Below, piece after piece: positions 1 to 7,946 of a DNA stretch of 27,257 nucleotides (its first letter is position 1; each line of letters starts with the position of its first letter). The translations under genes were made by a program, and so were the position numbers. This stretch comes from Nitrospinaceae bacterium. Lineage in GTDB: Bacteria > Nitrospinota > Nitrospinia > Nitrospinales > VA-1. The notes beneath the pieces are model-generated. The model saw only the letters and a list, made by a program, of their open reading frames with translations, ran no database searches and was not told where the DNA came from. Location of the stretch: positions 1 through 27,257 of the forward strand of contig JAJDBA010000349.1 in NCBI GenBank assembly GCA_029261675.1, read 5' to 3'.

Positions 1-505
1 TCGGTTCATCGAGGAGCATCATTTCCGGATTCTGCGCCAACGCACTGGCTATCATGACACGTTGTTTTTCTCCGCCGCTTATTTCATTAAAGTATCTATC
101 CGCAAACTGAGAGGTCATTGTGGTTTTCATAGCGTGCTGGGCTATTTCGAAGTCCTCCTCACTTTCAAATGCTAAGGCCGAAAGATAAGGGTGTCGACCC
201 ATCATTACAATTTCAGAAACTTTGAAAGGGAAAACCATAGGATGATCTTGAGGAATCCACGAGACAGACTGAGCGAATAACTTTTTTTTTATTTTTGATA
301 CAGGGGACTTTTTAAATTGAATAGAACCAGAATCTGTTTTTAAGATTCCTCCCATGATTTTTAAGAGAGTGGATTTCCCAGACCCGTTGGGGCCAATCAG
401 TCCTATAAAATCTTTCTCCTGAATCGAAACGGAAAGGTCTTTCAATACCAGCGAGGTTTCATAGGTGAATGAAATATTTTCTGCCGCCATCAACTCTTGA
501 GTCAT
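1..505 (-). CDS. btuD: ABC transporter ATPase, cobalamin/iron-chelate type (partial)
   Basis: This is the cytoplasmic ATP-hydrolysing subunit of an importer of the BtuCDF/FecCDE class. The first 168 codons are present and the gene runs off the left edge. Visible in order are Walker A GPNGSGKST (residues 38-46), a Q-loop region (SWIPQDHP), the signature ISGGEKQRV and Walker B MMLLDEP at the window edge. The ATG at 503-505 overlaps the TGA of the upstream binding-protein gene as ATGA, so the two are translationally coupled. The upstream riboswitch and the binding protein point to cobalamin or another corrinoid. By sequence alone an iron-siderophore importer would look similar. No permease gene is in the window; it may lie further left. 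Confidence 0.9.
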   Translation of the reverse strand, partial: MTQELMAAENISFTYETSLVLKDLSVSIQEKDFIGLIGPNGSGKSTLLKIMGGILKTDSGSIQFKKSPVSKIKKKLFAQSVSWIPQDHPMVFPFKVSEIVMMGRHPYLSALAFESEEDFEIAQHAMKTTMTSQFADRYFNEISGGEKQRVMIASALAQNPEMMLLDEP

Positions 506-1485
506 GGGCTGAGTTTTTTCTTAATGCTAGTTTGGTCTATAAATAAGTTGGGATGTATGGCTTTGGAAAATCGCTCAATGATCTTTAGAAGTCGAGGGCC
601 CGGTATCAAAATGTAATCAGCGCCGATAAAATAAATTTGTTTTCTTTTAACGGCTTCAATGGTTGGGAAACGATTCCACTCTTGGATTCTAAGGTCAATT
701 TCATTTTGCGACAGGTTTGATTTTGGGCCGGCTTCGATTATGATTTCTGGTGACTTTTCAATAATATGTTCTTTCGACAACTTGGGGTATCGAGCTGGCG
801 AATCTCTGATAATATTCTTTCCCCCAGAGAGGTTCAAAAGCTCATTTAAAAAAGTTCCGGGTCCTGCTGCATATAAATCACGGGCGGGGTCACTGCTATC
901 CCCCAAGAGTAATAGCACCTCTTTTTTGGGCAAACCTTTTAGTCGCTCCTGATAAAAAGCAATTCCTGTAGTTAGCTTTAAAGTCAGCTTGTTTGCCTGT
1001 TCTTGACAATTTAAGGCGACTCCTATTTTTTTAATGGACTCAAAAATTTCTTCTAAATTTCCCATACGCACATCGAGAGTTTTGATTCCTACACTTTTAG
1101 CGTTATTACGAAGTCGTTGATTCCCTGATTGATGAATGATCAAATCAGGAGTTAAGGAAACCACTGTTTCCATATTGGGATTGAGCATGCCGCCAATGCT
1201 TGGGAGCTGACAGGCTTCTTCTGGATATTTGCAGAAATCGGTTACGGCAATCACTCGATCCTTTAATCCTAGCTCGAAAAGAGTTTCAGTGATGGAAGGT
1301 GACGTGGAAATGATTCGCCTTGAGGAGTTTACTTTTGTGTTGTCGGCCCAAAGGAGAGACGAGGAGGTAAAGAAGACGATCACGAATAAAATCGTCTGGG
1401 TAATACCAAGACCTAAAAATTTATGATTTTTTTTTCTACGAAGGGTGTTGCTGAAAAAAAATGAACCGAATATAGATGGTATCAC
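502..1485 (-). CDS. btuF: BtuF-like periplasmic corrinoid-binding protein
   Basis: This is a class III periplasmic binding protein (Peripl_BP_2 fold) that would deliver cobalamin to the inner-membrane ABC importer. A hydrophobic signal segment (ILFVIVFFTSSSLLWA) precedes the mature domain. The usual family opening RIISTSPSITETLFELG is present, followed by the region with SLTPDLIIH. I chose GTG at 1485-1483 because AGGA sits 7 nt upstream, which gives 327 residues. A TTG at 1530 would add 15 residues without a good ribosome site, and a start nearer the signal peptide is also possible. The stop overlaps the ATPase start by 4 nt. A cobalamin riboswitch lies just upstream on the same strand, which is the main reason for preferring B12 over siderophore as ligand. 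Confidence 0.85.
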   Translation of the reverse strand: MIPSIFGSFFFSNTLRRKKNHKFLGLGITQTILFVIVFFTSSSLLWADNTKVNSSRRIISTSPSITETLFELGLKDRVIAVTDFCKYPEEACQLPSIGGMLNPNMETVVSLTPDLIIHQSGNQRLRNNAKSVGIKTLDVRMGNLEEIFESIKKIGVALNCQEQANKLTLKLTTGIAFYQERLKGLPKKEVLLLLGDSSDPARDLYAAGPGTFLNELLNLSGGKNIIRDSPARYPKLSKEHIIEKSPEIIIEAGPKSNLSQNEIDLRIQEWNRFPTIEAVKRKQIYFIGADYILIPGPRLLKIIERFSKAIHPNLFIDQTSIKKKLSP

Positions 1486-1490
1486 CGGAA

Positions 1491-1524
1491 TTTCCTCGTT
1501 CCAGCGAAATGAGGGAGGAGGAAA
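1491..1524 (-). promoter_or_regulatory. Hairpin that could hide the btuF ribosome binding site
   Basis: On the minus strand, TTTCCTC (1524-1518) is complementary to GAGGAAA (1497-1491), a 7-bp stem around a 20-nt loop. GAGGAAA is the Shine-Dalgarno for the GTG at 1485. Pairing would block ribosome access. This fits translational control by the upstream cobalamin riboswitch, and no T-rich terminator is seen on this arm. The pairing is read directly; its regulatory use is inferred. Confidence 0.45.
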
Positions 1525-1574
1525 GCACAAAGTTCGGCTTAACTCACCTCAGGCCGCGAAGGTTTAGTTTAGTA

Positions 1575-1723
1575 GGGTCAGAATCAGATGTTCTGGCTCC
1601 CGGATCAACCGAATTCACGCGCCTTCCCATTTGCAAACAAACAGTGGCAATCTGCGAGATTCGTCCTCGGTTACAGCGGCGGGTCCGCGACGGATTCTAA
1701 CCGTCTTTCCTGCGACCGACCCC
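1575..1723 (-). ncRNA. Cobalamin riboswitch controlling btuF-btuD
   Basis: Read on the minus strand, the segment shows the conserved B12-riboswitch core. GGGTC (1722-1718) pairs with GACCC (1579-1575) as P1. Inside are AGAATCCGTCGCGGACCCGC and GCTGTAACCGAGGACGAA, then GCCACTG, TGGGAAGGC and a B12 box GAGCCAGAACATCTG. Order and spacing match the adenosylcobalamin/cobalamin family. It lies between a promoter at 1738-1765 and the btuF-like gene, so high intracellular cobalamin is expected to shut down the importer. The exact outer boundaries are approximate. Confidence 0.93.
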
Positions 1724-1737
1724 AGCGAATTTCACGA

Positions 1738-1765
1738 AGGATAACAAATTACTTGTAAAAGTCAA
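1738..1765 (-). promoter_or_regulatory. Sigma70-type promoter for the btuF arm
   Basis: On the minus strand there is TTGACT (1765-1760), a 16-nt spacer and TATCCT (1743-1738). Transcription would begin about 10 nt before the riboswitch P1 stem, the expected geometry for a riboswitch leader. Confidence 0.55.
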
Positions 1766-1838
1766 TCTAGCTTATAAACGTTAAAATATTGTTTTCATAA
1801 TATTTGGAGGCAATGCTTTGGGCAGTTTTGATGAATTC

Positions 1839-1866
1839 TTGACTTAATCTTTTTGATATGAATAAT
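1839..1866 (+). promoter_or_regulatory. Sigma70-type promoter for the receptor arm
   Basis: TTGACT (1839-1844), a 16-nt spacer and AATAAT (1861-1866) lie immediately before the plus-strand riboswitch. The -35 hexamer and spacing are the same as in the opposing promoter at 1738-1765, about 75 nt away. Confidence 0.5.
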
Positions 1867-1876
1867 GGCGATAGCT

Positions 1877-2052
1877 TTTCAGGTATTTTGTAAGGGGAAA
1901 ATTAGTTCCCTTACAGGAAGTAAAAGGGAAGGTTGTGAAATTCAACCACGGTCCCGCCGCTGTGTGTGTGACGAAATCTGCATTAAGCCACTGACGTTTG
2001 TTGGGAAGGTGCAGAAAGTAGAATGATCGCGAGTCAGAAGACCTGCCTGAAA
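1877..2052 (+). ncRNA. Cobalamin riboswitch controlling the TonB receptor
   Basis: TTTCAGG (1877-1883) pairs with CCTGAAA (2046-2052) as P1. Between them are an extra hairpin GTAAGGG/CCCTTAC, the core GGGAAGGTTGTGAAATTCAA followed by CACGGTCCCGCCGCTGT, then AAGCCACTGACG, TTGGGAAGGTGCAGAA and the B12 box GTCAGAAGACCTGCC. This is a textbook cobalamin riboswitch. It lies upstream of the TonB-dependent receptor and is followed by an intrinsic terminator at 2130-2166. Confidence 0.95.
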
Positions 2053-2129
2053 TAATAATGGAGTGACCTTTCGTGGAATAGAGGTTTCGGCCAGTACAGT
2101 GTTGATGAAGTAAATCAGGGTGCAATCAA

Positions 2130-2166
2130 CCTCGATCTTCCTATAGGAAGCGCGGGGTTTTTTTTT
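2130..2166 (+). terminator. Riboswitch-linked intrinsic terminator before the receptor gene
   Basis: CCTCG-AT-CTTCC, loop TATA, GGAAG-CG-CGGGG forms two stacked 5-bp stems separated by a small internal loop (one G-U pair). Nine T residues follow directly (2158-2166). It sits about 80 nt after the riboswitch and 43 nt before the receptor ATG, which identifies the expression platform as transcription attenuation. An upstream hairpin GTTGAT (2101-2106)/ATCAAC (2125-2130) shares base 2130 with it. Confidence 0.85.
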
Positions 2167-2209
2167 GCCTGATTTCTATAAATATAAAGGGATAAGTTAG
2201 GGCATAGAT

Positions 2210-4387
2210 ATGATTAAGAGTTTTTTAGTCGCAATGGCTATTTTAGGCTTAATGCTAAATCCATTTTCGATTGTTAATGCTCAGACAAAGCTGAGTGAAG
2301 AAAAAAGTACCCCCACATCAACTATTGAGTTGGATGAATTGCTTGTGTACCCAAGTGTATTGAATTTTGATTTCTCTTCGGATACTGGAAGCCGCTTGGA
2401 CCTTCCCATTTTTGAAACGCCAGCCTCTATCACCATTATTAGCAATGCTGAGCTGAAAAAAGGAGGTTATCAGGAGGTTGGAAAAGCTCTTGAACGTTCT
2501 CCCGGATTTGTTTGGGGGAATCCCCCGGCGGAACCTGCCAATTATTCCATGCGTGGTTTTACATCGAATCAGGTGATGATCCAGCGTGATGGCATCTGGC
2601 TAGGGCCTGCATTAATCACCGGGCGTCCTCAGAATGGATTTAACCTAGACCGGATCGAAGTTCTTAAGGGACCTGCTTCGGTATTGCATGGTCAGGGAGC
2701 TATTGGGGCCACTCTGAATATGATCACCAAGAAGCCTGAAGCGGGTAATACAAGTACCTATGAATTTTTAAGTTCTTACGGGCGTTATGACAGTGTAAAG
2801 GTGGGTTTTGGTGCGGGTACACAAATAAATGAAAATTTATGGTTTCGGTTTGACGGTAGTGAGTACAGCTCTGATGGATTCGTTGATAATGCCGATCCAA
2901 AGTCTAGAAACTTTACGGGCTCGTTATTGTGGAAACCTAATGATCAACTCGATGTTACTTGGGGTGTTGATTATCTTGAAGATAAACTTCAAAACTATTG
3001 GGGAACCCCGATTGTTACAGAAGGCTTTGCTGCTCAGCCTCTCGATGGCGTGGTCGCAGGTACAGTTTCAGGAGGGGGTGCAGCCATTGATGAGCGAATG
3101 CGGTTTGTCAATTATAACGTAAATGACGAGGTCGCAAAATCGCATCAAATTTTAACCACGCTGGATTTGAATTGGAAACAAAATAACAATCTTTCTTTGA
3201 AGAACTATTCCTATTTTATTCATGCTGACAGGGAATGGCGCAATTCGGAAAATTATACTTTTAATAGTACAACTAACTTAATTGATCGGGATCGGTTTTT
3301 TGTCGCGCATTTACAAAACACCTTTGGAAACAGATTAAGTGGTAAATATAAAAGTACAATTGCCGGAATGGAAAACCAATCTCTGCTTGGAATTGATACC
3401 AGCTACATAGATTTTGAGAGAAAAACGCAACCTTTAGCTAGTCCAGGCTCGGTGAATGCTTTTGTACCCGTTTCGAGTAGCTTTGGAGGCAGTCCTTCTT
3501 CTTTTAGACTAAACCCTACCCAGGTATTAACCGTTGCTGCATTTTTTGAAAATATCTTGAGTGTTACGGAGAAATTAAAACTTGTTGTAGGATTACGTCA
3601 AGACCATATAGAGTTATCTCGCTTGAAATTAAACGATCCCACCGCAGGAGGGCCATTTGATCGCAATTTTGATCCTTTTAGCTGGCGGGTGGGTGCTGTT
3701 TACGAATTAACTTCTTCCATGAATATTTATGCTCAGATGAGTTCGGGAGCAGATCCACTGGGATCAGATATTTTTCTGGTGAATAGTAATCAAAATTTTG
3801 ATCTTTCCAAGTCACAGCAATGGGAGGCTGGACTAAAGTCCAGATTTATGGATGGCAAGGGCGAAATGACCTTGGCCTTTTACCATATTGAGAGGCAGAA
3901 TATATTAATTCAAGATACGAACAGCAGTGTGGTTGGGGGCGAAGGTGGTCAACGATCTACTGGGTTTGAGTTTGAAGGATCGTTACTGGTAACACCAAAG
4001 TGGCGTGTGGGGACTAATACCTCTTTCACTCATGCAGAGTTTGGTGTTTTTGATACTGTTTCCGGGAATACTCCGGCAAATGTTCCCGAATGGGTGGTAA
4101 ATGCCTGGACAAATTATTCCAATGTGGCAGGATTGCCCATAGATGTTGGAGGTACTTTTCGCTTTGTAGATGACCGTTTTAATACTCGGTTCAATAATAT
4201 AGAAATGTTAGCGTATAAAACAGTGGATCTTCATGCGACGTATAAAAGAGGCAAGGGGCGATTCACTGCAAGGTTGACCAATTTATTTGATGAAGCCTAC
4301 GCTCTTTGGGGAGATGAGTTTTATTCAAATCAGTTAATACTTGGTTCTCCGCGAGCATTTGAAATTAGCGCCCAATTTGATTTTTGA
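2210..4387 (+). CDS. TonB-dependent outer-membrane receptor, probably for corrinoids
   Basis: This 725-residue protein would bind its ligand at the cell surface and import it using TonB energy. A signal peptide ends near residue 24 (FSIVNA). A TonB-box-like stretch LDELLVY lies at 41-47. The plug spans roughly 65-178, with SMRGF at 113-117 and RIEVLKGPASVLHGQGA from 148. The remainder is beta-barrel sequence ending in the terminal phenylalanine typical of outer-membrane proteins. By its plug it resembles siderophore receptors (FhuA/FpvA type) more than classical BtuB. The cobalamin riboswitch upstream argues that its cargo is B12 or a corrinoid. The PepSY gene starts 19 nt after its stop, so the two are likely one transcript. 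Confidence 0.93.
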   Translation: MIKSFLVAMAILGLMLNPFSIVNAQTKLSEEKSTPTSTIELDELLVYPSVLNFDFSSDTGSRLDLPIFETPASITIISNAELKKGGYQEVGKALERSPGFVWGNPPAEPANYSMRGFTSNQVMIQRDGIWLGPALITGRPQNGFNLDRIEVLKGPASVLHGQGAIGATLNMITKKPEAGNTSTYEFLSSYGRYDSVKVGFGAGTQINENLWFRFDGSEYSSDGFVDNADPKSRNFTGSLLWKPNDQLDVTWGVDYLEDKLQNYWGTPIVTEGFAAQPLDGVVAGTVSGGGAAIDERMRFVNYNVNDEVAKSHQILTTLDLNWKQNNNLSLKNYSYFIHADREWRNSENYTFNSTTNLIDRDRFFVAHLQNTFGNRLSGKYKSTIAGMENQSLLGIDTSYIDFERKTQPLASPGSVNAFVPVSSSFGGSPSSFRLNPTQVLTVAAFFENILSVTEKLKLVVGLRQDHIELSRLKLNDPTAGGPFDRNFDPFSWRVGAVYELTSSMNIYAQMSSGADPLGSDIFLVNSNQNFDLSKSQQWEAGLKSRFMDGKGEMTLAFYHIERQNILIQDTNSSVVGGEGGQRSTGFEFEGSLLVTPKWRVGTNTSFTHAEFGVFDTVSGNTPANVPEWVVNAWTNYSNVAGLPIDVGGTFRFVDDRFNTRFNNIEMLAYKTVDLHATYKRGKGRFTARLTNLFDEAYALWGDEFYSNQLILGSPRAFEISAQFDF

Positions 4388-4406
4388 TTAAACGGAGGTT
4401 ACCCCG

Positions 4407-5858
4407 ATGCGTTTTCTAACCCTGGCTCACCGCTGGATGGGGGTTTTCCTATGTTTATTTTTCGCTTGCTGGTTCATTAGTGGCGCTATTCTTATTTATC
4501 ATCCCTTTCCATCCCTCTCACAATCTGATCGGCTTGCTCGTAGTTCTCTTATTGATCCGTCTCAAATAATTGTTTCACCAAAAGAAGCTGTCGAGATTGC
4601 TGGAGGCAATGAATTAGACCGCTTGAGGTTGATCGATTTAGAAGGTCGTCCTGTTTATGTGCTCCATGGTTTCAACAATGATATTCGAACTATTGATGCA
4701 AAGAGCGGCAAGCTGTTTGACCTCTTACAAAAAAATGTTGCTACAAGAATTTCGGAAAAGTTTTCTGAATTAGCTGTTTTGAATGTTGAGGGTCCTATTG
4801 ATTACGACCAATGGATTGTGCCAAACCGTTATGACCCTTATCGGCCCTTTTTTCGTGTTTCTTTGGAAGACGAATATGAAACAGTTCTGTATATTTCAGC
4901 GCGCACAGGGGAAGTTTTGCAAAAAACCGAATACAGTGAGCGTGTTTGGAATTATTTTGGAGCCGTTACCCATTGGATCTACCCAACGGCTCTACGGAAA
5001 AACTGGTTTTTATGGGATCAAGTCGTTTGGTGGCTTTCTTTGTTGGGTGTGATTACTACAGTGGCAGGCTTGTGGTTAGGGGTAATTAGATGGCGTGGCT
5101 CTACAGGCGGAAAATTGAAAAGCATTGCCAGTCCATTTAATGGTTGGTTGCGAGCACATCATATTTTGGGGTTATTCGCAGGGATATTTGTATTGACCTG
5201 GATATTTAGTGGTTGGCTATCTATGGATCATGGAAGACTATTTTCAAAGGCAACCCCTAAGCCCGACCAGGTTGAAAAATTTCGTTCGATATCAATAGTG
5301 CAAGCTGTAGAAAATATTTCTCTAGAAACTCTCACATCTTTAGATAGTTTTAGTGAAGGGGAAATTTTTGTGATGGGTGGGAAAATTTTTGTCATAACCC
5401 GAAATGCAAAGGAACAAAAACTATTTGAGCTTATAGATTCAAATTTTTTATCCTCTGTTAAAATCAAAGAGTCTGAAGTGGTCAATGCTGTTATGGAAGC
5501 TTGGCCAAATTCGAAGATTCAATCTACTGAAAGACCTGGAGAGTCTGATGCTTATGGGACGCTTCGTGAAGGGGCGCTCCCAACTAATACACTAAGAGTT
5601 ATCTTGGCGGACCCTTTGCAAACCTGGGTGCATGTGGATATGGAGTCAGGACAGATCGTATCTGTTATGGATAGGGGGCGGCGTCAATATCGGTGGTTGT
5701 TTAACGGCTTGCATAGCTTGGATTTTCCGGGCCTCTCGAACCACAGACCCGCATGGGATGTTTTAATGCTTTCGTTACTTGGATTGGGATTTGTTTTTTG
5801 TGTTACAGGTGTTGTTATCGGGATGAAGCGGCTTTTGGGAAACTGGGTTAGGAGTTAA
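4407..5858 (+). CDS. PepSY-associated membrane protein (FoxB/FpvG/PiuB-like)
   Basis: This is a 483-residue inner-membrane protein with four predicted helices (about 12-31, 205-226, 254-272 and near the C terminus). PepSY-like periplasmic regions fill residues 55-172 and about 290-430. Histidines sit at membrane edges: H8 (LAHRWMG), H189 (THWIYP), H251-H252 (RAHHILG) and the GLHSLDFP motif before the last helix. The family member FoxB is known to be a di-haem membrane reductase for imported ferrisiderophores, and relatives are usually encoded beside TonB receptors. GGAGG lies upstream of the ATG. Co-transcription with a B12-riboswitch-controlled receptor suggests reduction or release of imported corrinoid, which is inference. 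Its 3' end overlaps the convergent esterase gene by 11 bp. Confidence 0.88.
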   Translation: MRFLTLAHRWMGVFLCLFFACWFISGAILIYHPFPSLSQSDRLARSSLIDPSQIIVSPKEAVEIAGGNELDRLRLIDLEGRPVYVLHGFNNDIRTIDAKSGKLFDLLQKNVATRISEKFSELAVLNVEGPIDYDQWIVPNRYDPYRPFFRVSLEDEYETVLYISARTGEVLQKTEYSERVWNYFGAVTHWIYPTALRKNWFLWDQVVWWLSLLGVITTVAGLWLGVIRWRGSTGGKLKSIASPFNGWLRAHHILGLFAGIFVLTWIFSGWLSMDHGRLFSKATPKPDQVEKFRSISIVQAVENISLETLTSLDSFSEGEIFVMGGKIFVITRNAKEQKLFELIDSNFLSSVKIKESEVVNAVMEAWPNSKIQSTERPGESDAYGTLREGALPTNTLRVILADPLQTWVHVDMESGQIVSVMDRGRRQYRWLFNGLHSLDFPGLSNHRPAWDVLMLSLLGLGFVFCVTGVVIGMKRLLGNWVRS

Positions 5859-6489
5859 GAAAATTGCATACATCTGATAGATTTTCTGAATTCAATTCAT
5901 GGGATTGTGAGGTTTCTTTGACTTGTACTTGATGACCTCTATTTTTCATTTCATCTAAGGCATAATCTGCCAGGAACGAAGGTACCACGTCATCGTTTTG
6001 GCCATAGACACCAAGAATTTGCGCTGAAGGGGCTTCATCTAAATTTTTTGATGGAAGTTCAGGTAGAAAACCACATACCGAAGCTACTTTAAAAATTTTT
6101 TGTGCGCCTAGCAATGCATATACAAGAGATGCAGCACCTCCCTGCGAAAATCCCCAAAGTGAGATGATGGATTGATTTCCAAAATTATTGTGTGCGGATT
6201 GAATCATTTCATCTGCAAAAACTAAAAAGGCTTCAACCGATTTTTGTTGGCTGGGTCCGTCTTTCCACCAGCTCCAGCGGCCTTCGCCAGCATCTACCGG
6301 ACCTTCTGGGAAAATCAGTATCGTGTTGTCGAGCTTTAATCTATTGCCTTGCACCAGCATATTTTCTGCTGTCGACTCAGCCCCATGAAATCCTATAAGT
6401 AAATTAACGGGATTGGTTTTAGTTGTAGCAGGTTCTCCGATTATTACTTTTTTATTATTCCATATTGCATTTTGATATTTAATCGTCAT
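5848..6489 (-). CDS. Alpha/beta-hydrolase, phospholipase/carboxylesterase family
   Basis: This 213-residue cytosolic esterase resembles YpfH/carboxylesterase-type serine hydrolases. The oxyanion region is LIGFHGAEST. The nucleophile elbow is GFSQGG. The acid is in GQNDDVVPSF and the histidine in SQSHELN near the C terminus, so the triad is complete. No signal peptide is seen. I chose the ATG at 6489, 10 nt after the upstream gene's stop. A TTG at 6531 would add 14 residues and overlap that gene. The natural substrate cannot be told from sequence. It is probably co-transcribed with the upstream nucleotidyltransferase. Confidence 0.85.
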   Translation of the reverse strand: MTIKYQNAIWNNKKVIIGEPATTKTNPVNLLIGFHGAESTAENMLVQGNRLKLDNTILIFPEGPVDAGEGRWSWWKDGPSQQKSVEAFLVFADEMIQSAHNNFGNQSIISLWGFSQGGAASLVYALLGAQKIFKVASVCGFLPELPSKNLDEAPSAQILGVYGQNDDVVPSFLADYALDEMKNRGHQVQVKETSQSHELNSENLSDVCNFLNS

Positions 6490-6499
6490 CGTCTCATTT

Positions 6500-7825
6500 T
6501 CATTTTTGGGGTTGAAGAATTTTGGCGGCAAGGACTTCTGCCTCAGCTGGAGTTTTTATATCTCCTAAAACCTGGGCTCGTTGAATTTTTTGTAACGCTT
6601 CACCTAAAACCGGGGAGGGCGTTATATTAAAAATTTTTATCAAATCATCTCCATTTAGCAAAGCTTTATCTCCTAATGCTGGGCGATAGCGCAAGAAATA
6701 GAAATTTAAAATTTTTGTATGGGAGGATAGTTTTTCGTTTTCGGTGTTTTCCAGTTTGTCAGGAAAGGGCAGGGTGCAAGCATGCAATAAAATGCCCGGC
6801 ACAAGTTTATCTCCACACGTTATGCATATGTCGTATAGGGAAGAGTTATTTAAGTTGCTTGATAATGTTTTGGCCAAAAAATGAAGATTCTGGATGGATT
6901 TACAAATAAACGCTATATCGTTGTTGCGGACCTTTAAATTCCTTAAGAATTCATACGTCTTTGGGAGTCCAAAATCTTTGTTTCTAACATTCACTAATAT
7001 GTTTGAATCAATTTCTTTTAATAGAAGAGCGAATTTTAATAAACCTTTTTCTGAGATATTGAGATTTTGCCTGGGAAAGTATAAATCAGGGTTTAAGACA
7101 AGATGTTCCAGGCGCTTGTAATGGGTTGATACTTTTTCCCAGTCAAGAAAGGGAGACGGCAACAAACATAAAAGTAATCCTGCGTCTTTCATTAAGCTTG
7201 TCAGTTTTGCAGTGCTGTTAGCAATAAAATATTTCTGAAGCTCCTGCCAGACTCTTTCGCGGGCTGTCTTAGCGATATCTTCTTTATTCAGCGAAATTTC
7301 TTGTATGGTTTTTTCATCTATCGAGAACTTCAATGTTGCTGCAAAACGAAAAGCCCGCAGCATTCTTAATGGGTCGGATTTAAGGCTTGTGCTAGAAGTG
7401 GTTCTGATGACTTTCTTCTCTAGATCTTTTTGCCCCTCGAGGGGGTCAATTATTTCCCTTCCTCCTCCAATGAAATCGGATAGCTCTTGCCCCATTGCAT
7501 TGATGGTGAAGTCTCTTTGCGATAAATCTTCCTCAAGACTGTTTCCCTGCATATCAGTGCAGTCAAAATGTTCTCCATTGATAAGAATAACTCGTGTTGT
7601 TGCTCGGCCTGGAGTTTTGTCTAGTGGGACACTTATGAAGTTAAGTGATTTTGCGAATTGGGTTGCCAGCTCCGCAATGTTTTTTCCGGTTAGATCGATA
7701 TCCGAAATATTTTTTCGCAATATATGGTCGCGTAATGTACCGCCCACAACGAAAACATTAACTTTTCTATGGGAAGAAAAATTAAGTAATTCCAATAATA
7801 GGGCTCGGGTTTGAAAATCTAGCAT
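6500..7825 (-). CDS. tRNA nucleotidyltransferase / poly(A) polymerase family protein
   Basis: A class II nucleotidyltransferase of 441 residues that would add CCA (or A) to tRNA 3' ends. The head domain has FVVGGTLRDHIL (25-36), the catalytic pair D42/D44 (SDIDLTG), RDFTINAMG (104-112) and the RNA-binding LRMLRAFRFA (153-162). A GRRF-type motif diagnostic of bacterial poly(A) polymerase is not visible, which favours CCA/A-adding activity. The C-terminal half resembles HD-domain Cca proteins, but the expected LLHDIGK is LLKEIDS (268-274), so the phosphohydrolase centre looks lost. A partner enzyme elsewhere could share CCA addition; this cannot be decided here. Confidence 0.88.
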   Translation of the reverse strand: MLDFQTRALLLELLNFSSHRKVNVFVVGGTLRDHILRKNISDIDLTGKNIAELATQFAKSLNFISVPLDKTPGRATTRVILINGEHFDCTDMQGNSLEEDLSQRDFTINAMGQELSDFIGGGREIIDPLEGQKDLEKKVIRTTSSTSLKSDPLRMLRAFRFAATLKFSIDEKTIQEISLNKEDIAKTARERVWQELQKYFIANSTAKLTSLMKDAGLLLCLLPSPFLDWEKVSTHYKRLEHLVLNPDLYFPRQNLNISEKGLLKFALLLKEIDSNILVNVRNKDFGLPKTYEFLRNLKVRNNDIAFICKSIQNLHFLAKTLSSNLNNSSLYDICITCGDKLVPGILLHACTLPFPDKLENTENEKLSSHTKILNFYFLRYRPALGDKALLNGDDLIKIFNITPSPVLGEALQKIQRAQVLGDIKTPAEAEVLAAKILQPQK

Positions 7826-7946
7826 AGTGATTTAAAAGTTTTTGGTAGCATTGTAACGGAAAATATAAAGTGCAGAAGACTCTAATTAAGATGGAGTGAA
7901 AAAAATAAGTGGATATAACTAGAGGGAACGGATCTTAGGAGAAGCT

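Noticed and set aside
1486..1700. Plus-strand frame of 74 codons over the start of the btuF region
   Set aside because: It is antisense to the minus-strand riboswitch and has no family resemblance or ribosome site.
1844..2125. 93-codon minus-strand frame upstream of the receptor gene
   Set aside because: It lies entirely across the plus-strand cobalamin riboswitch and its platform; the conserved RNA motifs explain the sequence better than a protein.
7860..7946. Small hairpin GAAG-CTTC at the end of the MinD-like gene
   Set aside because: The stem is only four pairs and no T-run follows, so I do not call a terminator.
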